From positions 186,001 to 250,000 of the forward strand of contig NZ_VFPQ01000002.1 in assembly GCF_006716785.1 (NCBI RefSeq): a DNA stretch of 64,000 nt, in the 5' to 3' direction. Origin of the DNA: Thermopolyspora flexuosa. GTDB lineage: Bacteria > Actinomycetota > Actinomycetes > Streptosporangiales > Streptosporangiaceae. Under the pieces are notes generated by a model. It had not been told where the DNA came from, made no database searches, and saw only the letters and a program-made list of their open reading frames with translations. The translations under genes and the position numbers were made by a program. Shown one piece after another: positions 60,953-64,000 of this stretch. The first letter of the stretch is position 1, and each line of letters opens with the position of its first letter.

Positions 60953-61518
60953 AGTCCGCCCTCCTCCACAGGTCGAGCACAATCATCCTACGAGCCAATG
61001 ATTGGTCGACCCTAATTATTCCGGAGACTTTCTCCAAATCAGAGGTGCACGGTGCACCGGAATCGGCGGACACGCGCTGGAAGGGCGCCGCCGTTCCATC
61101 CTTCGGCACGCCACCCGCGCCTGCGGGATCCGTTTCGACCGTACCTGACCACCGGGTAACGACCTGCGGCCGGGTCCCCTGTTAACGCCGGCGGCGCGAC
61201 CGGACGCGCACGGCGGAGATCCGGAATTCCCCGCGCCGCACCGGCACGGCATACGACGAAGAACGACCGGTCTCCGGGCGGGCGGCACCGGGTACGGCCG
61301 GGCACGCCGGCGACGCCGGAGCACGGCGAAACGACGGAAACAAGGGAGACAAGGGAAACGAGGAAAGCCGACGGAAACGCGCGGGCGCGTCCCCGCCCTG
61401 CGGGACCCCGCCTCCCCGGAGCGGCGCGCGCTCGCATGCCGGCCGCGTGCGGCGGCCGTGAACGCGGTCTCGCCCCTGGGACGGCCGTGCACGCGGCCGT
61501 CCCAGGGGGTGTCGAACC
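60953..61518. other. Intergenic region with GntR operator-like palindrome and long hairpin
   Basis: No gene is supported in these 566 bp. GGTCGACC at 61003-61010, inside an ATTGG/CCTAAT context, resembles a FadR-type operator. A perfect 15-bp stem lies at its far end (61473-61508). Confidence 0.5.
61473..61508. terminator. 15-bp perfect hairpin after the XRE/TPR gene
   Basis: CCCCTGGGACGGCCG (61473-61487) pairs without mismatch with CGGCCGTCCCAGGGG (61494-61508) around TGCACG. It begins 11 nt after the XRE/TPR stop codon. There is no T tract, but the position fits a terminator for that gene. Confidence 0.7.
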
Positions 61519-62862
61519 CTAGTGGGTGAGGACGGCCGGCGTGGTGGTCCCGGGCATGTTCGCCCGGATGCCGACGGCCTCCAGCGCCCTGCGGTACGCG
61601 CTGAACTGCTCGTGCCGCGAGCCGGACCGACCCCACAGGTCGCCGAGCTCGCGCCACACCCGGGCGGCCTCGCGGTCGGGGCCGCTGGTCGCCTGGGCGC
61701 CCTGGAGCAGCTCCTGCGCCTTCATCAGCAGCGGTACGACCTCGCCTTCGGACCGTGCCAACGCGACGTGAGCGTAGATGAGGTGGGCCGACGCCGCGAT
61801 GACGCCCTGCGTGTCGCCGAGCCGCTCGAGGGTGCGGTCGGCGAGCTCGTGGGCGGCGGCGTGGTCGCCGGCCCGCAGCTTCACGTGGGCCAGCACGGTG
61901 AGGCCGCGCGCGTGCTCGAGGCGCTCGGCGGGGAAGACCCCGAGGACGTCGGTCGCCTGCTCGGCGAGCTCGGCGGCGCGCTCGAACTCCTCGTTCACGG
62001 TCGGCCGGGCGGTGACGATCCGCGCCCACTGCAGGGCGACCTGGGACGTGCGCACCGCGAGGCGGCCGGGCCGCCCGGCGGCGAGCGCGTCGTCGGCGAG
62101 GATCACCGCGAGCGCGGAGTCGTCGCCCTCCGCGGCCTTGACGCTCGCGTCCCACAACGCGCGGATCTCATTGGTGCGGTCCACAACGTCGTGGGGGAGG
62201 CCGACCGCGTCGAGCACCCGCTCCACGTACGGCAGACCGGTCTCGGTCTCCGCGAGGATGGCGGCGAGCTCGACGGCCACGTCACCGTGGACCAGCGAGA
62301 GCTTCTCGGCCTGGGCGAGCGCGTGCGCCCCCAGGTCCTTGGCCCGCAGCAGGTCCCCGGCACGCTGGTAGCAGCGGCACAGCGCCACGGCGAGCGGGAG
62401 GTCGGCGAGCCGCTCGGGGTGGGCGGCCGCCTCCTTCCGCAGGCGTTCGTACGCCTCCACCGCACGACCCACCTTGCCCTGACGCTCCAGTGCCCGGGCC
62501 CGGCCCAGCCGGGCCTGCGCCGCCAGCATGACGTTGTCCTCGTCGGCGGCCTTGATGATCTCGCCGAAGCGCTCCGCGGCGACCGCGGGGTCGCCGTGGT
62601 ACAGCTCCAGCTCCGCGTGGCGCAGCCCCAGCTCGGTGTCGATGCGCTGACGCGGCTCTATCCCGTGCAGCAGGTACTCGGTCGTGCAGCCGAGCCGCTC
62701 TGCCAGCAGGCGCGCGACCACCGGGGTCGGCGTCCGCTTGCCGGATTCGATGAGCGAGACATAACTGTCTGAGAGGTCGGGCCCGGCCAGCTGGGCCTGG
62801 GACATCCGTCTGCTCAGCCGTAAACCGCGGACGCGGTCACCGATGGATCCCTGACTCGGCAT
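61519..62862 (-). CDS. XRE-family regulator with TPR repeats
   Basis: The protein (447 residues from the ATG at 62862) has an N-terminal XRE helix-turn-helix: IGDRVRGLRLSRRMSQAQLAG, SDSYVSLIESGKRTPTPVV and LAERLGCTTEYLL. About 350 residues of tetratricopeptide-like repeats follow (for example AAQARLGRARALERQGKVGRAVEAYE, LADLPLAVALCRCYQRAG and ELGDLWGRSGSRHEQFSAYRRAL). The GTG at 62874 is an alternative; GAGAG before the ATG is a weak ribosome binding site. Such proteins often respond to peptides or act in development in streptomycetes; no target is visible. Confidence 0.85.
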   Translation of the reverse strand: MPSQGSIGDRVRGLRLSRRMSQAQLAGPDLSDSYVSLIESGKRTPTPVVARLLAERLGCTTEYLLHGIEPRQRIDTELGLRHAELELYHGDPAVAAERFGEIIKAADEDNVMLAAQARLGRARALERQGKVGRAVEAYERLRKEAAAHPERLADLPLAVALCRCYQRAGDLLRAKDLGAHALAQAEKLSLVHGDVAVELAAILAETETGLPYVERVLDAVGLPHDVVDRTNEIRALWDASVKAAEGDDSALAVILADDALAAGRPGRLAVRTSQVALQWARIVTARPTVNEEFERAAELAEQATDVLGVFPAERLEHARGLTVLAHVKLRAGDHAAAHELADRTLERLGDTQGVIAASAHLIYAHVALARSEGEVVPLLMKAQELLQGAQATSGPDREAARVWRELGDLWGRSGSRHEQFSAYRRALEAVGIRANMPGTTTPAVLTH

Positions 62863-62994
62863 CTGATCTCTCACGGCGGGGGATTGGTCAATGGTGTCGC
62901 CATGATGGCACGAACAGGCCGAATCGGGTAACCCTCAGTTAAGATCTGAGTGGCCGAAGTAGGCCACAAGCCTGAGAATCCCGGACATTCGGCC

Positions 62995-63522
62995 TCAATC
63001 GTCATCGTCTTTGCCGGGGAAAATCAGTTGGCACACCTCGAGGTACAGCGTCTCGGGGTAGGGCAGGTAATCGACCTGCCGCAGAGCCTGGTCCTGACCG
63101 GCCGATTCGGTGATGAACGACCCGTACCCGAGCAGGCGACCGAGCAGGGACCGCTCGAAGCGCATGTCGGTGACCTTGCTGAGCGGCAGCATGTTCACCT
63201 GCCGGGTGATCAGCCCGTGCGTGGAGATCATGCGCTGGTTGGTCACCACGAAGTAGTCGACCGACCACTCCGCCACCTTCCACACGAAGCGGATCAGCAG
63301 CAGCAGCCAGGCCCACCAGACGACCAGCAGCAGGTTGCCCTGGCCCTGGTCGTTGAGCCACTTGCTCAGCAGCCCCGCGACGATGAGGCCGCCGAAGATC
63401 TCCGCCACCGGGCGCAGCAGCACCGCCGGGTGGTGGCGGACCATGATGACGGAGGTTTCGTGGGGGAGGAGGTACCGGCTGACCGACGCCGGGGTGGACT
63501 CTCCGTGGGTGACCAGTCTCAT
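62995..63522 (-). CDS. PH-domain membrane protein (bPH_2/DUF304 type)
   Basis: The 175-residue protein has a basic N-terminus (VSRYLLPHETSVIMVRHHPAVLL) and two membrane helices (EIFGGLIVAGLLSKWL, LLLVVWWAWLLLLIRFV). A bacterial pleckstrin-homology-like domain includes DYFVVTNQRMISTHGLITRQ and VNMLPLSKVTDMRFERSLLG. The C-terminus ends GKDDDD. Its ATG overlaps the stop of the 52-residue gene upstream (ATGA), so the two are translationally coupled. The function is unknown. Confidence 0.87.
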   Translation of the reverse strand: MRLVTHGESTPASVSRYLLPHETSVIMVRHHPAVLLRPVAEIFGGLIVAGLLSKWLNDQGQGNLLLVVWWAWLLLLIRFVWKVAEWSVDYFVVTNQRMISTHGLITRQVNMLPLSKVTDMRFERSLLGRLLGYGSFITESAGQDQALRQVDYLPYPETLYLEVCQLIFPGKDDDD

Positions 63523-63677
63523 GTCAATGCCGAGAAGAATTGCGCGAGTGAATCGGCCGCCCCAAGCACGGTGTCCAGCGCGCCTCTGACGGCGCTGGCC
63601 GCGTCACCGGGTCTGGTGAACAGGTAGAACGCCACAAAGGCGATACCCGTATACTGGAGCACCTTCTTTACTTGCAC
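63519..63677 (-). CDS. Small membrane protein coupled to the PH-domain gene
   Basis: This 52-residue open reading frame starts with a GTG at 63677 after GAGGGGC and reads MQVKKVLQYTGIAFVAFYLF, followed by TRPGDAASAVRGALDTVLGA and ADSLAQFFSALT. It has one hydrophobic segment (residues 9-20) and an amphipathic second half. Its stop overlaps the ATG of the PH-domain gene (ATGA). The ribosome binding site, overlap and third-position GC bias support a real gene. I recognise no family beyond small actinobacterial membrane proteins. Confidence 0.72.
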   Translation of the reverse strand: MQVKKVLQYTGIAFVAFYLFTRPGDAASAVRGALDTVLGAADSLAQFFSALT

Positions 63678-63893
63678 TGCCGCCCCTCTCGCCCTTGGAC
63701 ACCCACCGATCTACATTACCCGCGCCATAGCCGGGGTAAAGCGCGACACAGCGCCCAGTATGCGTTCGTCATGCGCCCCTTACCAGACCGCCAAGGATGG
63801 TTGTGCGTGACCTGCGGGAACGGCCCGCGTTCGGGCGGCGTTCCGTCAGGCACACCCCGCCTCGGCAGTACCCGGGGTCACAGTCCCGGAAAC

Positions 63894-63998
63894 TCACCGC
63901 CGGCCGGTCGCCCCCATGGCGAGCACCTGTAGGTGCCTGCGCGCGATGCGCTCGACGAGCACGGGGTGAGCGTGGCCGACCACCTCCAGCGCGCCGTA
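63894..63998 (-). CDS. C-terminal end of an unidentified gene (cut by window edge)
   Basis: On the minus strand, entering from the right edge, the frame reads YGALEVVGHAHPVLVERIAR and RHLQVLAMGATGRR, then stops at 63894. Third codon positions are almost all G or C, as in real genes here. Only 34 residues are visible, too few to name it. Confidence 0.5.
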   Translation of the reverse strand, partial: YGALEVVGHAHPVLVERIARRHLQVLAMGATGRR

Positions 63999-64000
63999 CC

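Noticed and set aside
1-64000. tRNA, rRNA or CRISPR elements
   Set aside because: I saw no cloverleaf with a T-loop GTTCGA signature in good context, no rRNA sequence and no regularly spaced repeats with unique spacers.

Overview
The window is very GC-rich (most codons end in G or C) and carries the classic actinobacterial replication-origin neighbourhood. Gene order and protein features (gnd between recF and dnaN, a long Gly/Pro-rich DnaA linker, parA/parB, trxBA with an ECF sigma operon, a stand-alone pseudokinase beside murJ, myo-inositol-phosphate synthase with PadR) suggest a mycelial actinomycete, probably of the Streptosporangiales. That placement is inferred; no rRNA or tRNA is present to test it.

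Layout. 1-5.6 kb, minus strand: recF (cut by the window edge), gnd, dnaN, the oriC intergenic region and dnaA. 5.6-12.1 kb, plus strand: a second DnaA-box-rich intergenic region, rpmH, rnpA, yidD, yidC, jag (khpB), rsmG, parA and parB. 12.1-17.6 kb is a decayed island. It holds remnants of three insertion-sequence families (IS982, IS481, IS256), an inverted degenerate partial copy of the 5' end of parA, and six parS sites; a seventh lies inside parA. An intact low-specificity threonine aldolase gene sits inside the island. 17.6-30.2 kb: ddl, an aminotransferase, a GNAT gene, trxA/trxB under a SigR-type promoter, then an anti-sigma factor, an ECF sigma factor, a pseudokinase, murJ and a DUF6049-type protein. 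This matches the order around sigM and mviN in mycobacteria and streptomycetes. 30.4-37 kb: a YbaK-like protein, the CCA-adding enzyme, an MFS exporter, idi, ino1 and its PadR regulator with palindromic operators.

37.1-43.8 kb: a class A penicillin-binding protein with tandem repeats in its cytoplasmic tail, two polytopic glycosyltransferases and endonuclease IV. 43.9-46.3 kb: a small membrane protein and rpsF-ssb-rpsR-rplI. 46.5-51.4 kb: an APC permease, a MATE exporter and dnaB, preceded by another DnaA-box cluster. 51.4-64 kb is more accessory: SDR, MFS and TetR; an ABC-2 exporter facing a two-component system; a second DnaN-like clamp; a FadR-type regulator; an XRE/TPR regulator; a PH-domain membrane protein coupled to a 52-residue protein; and the end of an unidentified gene.

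The central theme is chromosome replication and segregation. DnaA boxes are found between recF and gnd, in oriC, inside dnaA itself, upstream of rpmH, upstream of rsmG, downstream of the PIG-V-like gene and upstream of dnaB. parS sites concentrate in the transposon graveyard next to parAB. Cell-wall and oxidative-stress functions (ddl, murJ, PBP, SigM/SigR-type control) fill much of the rest.
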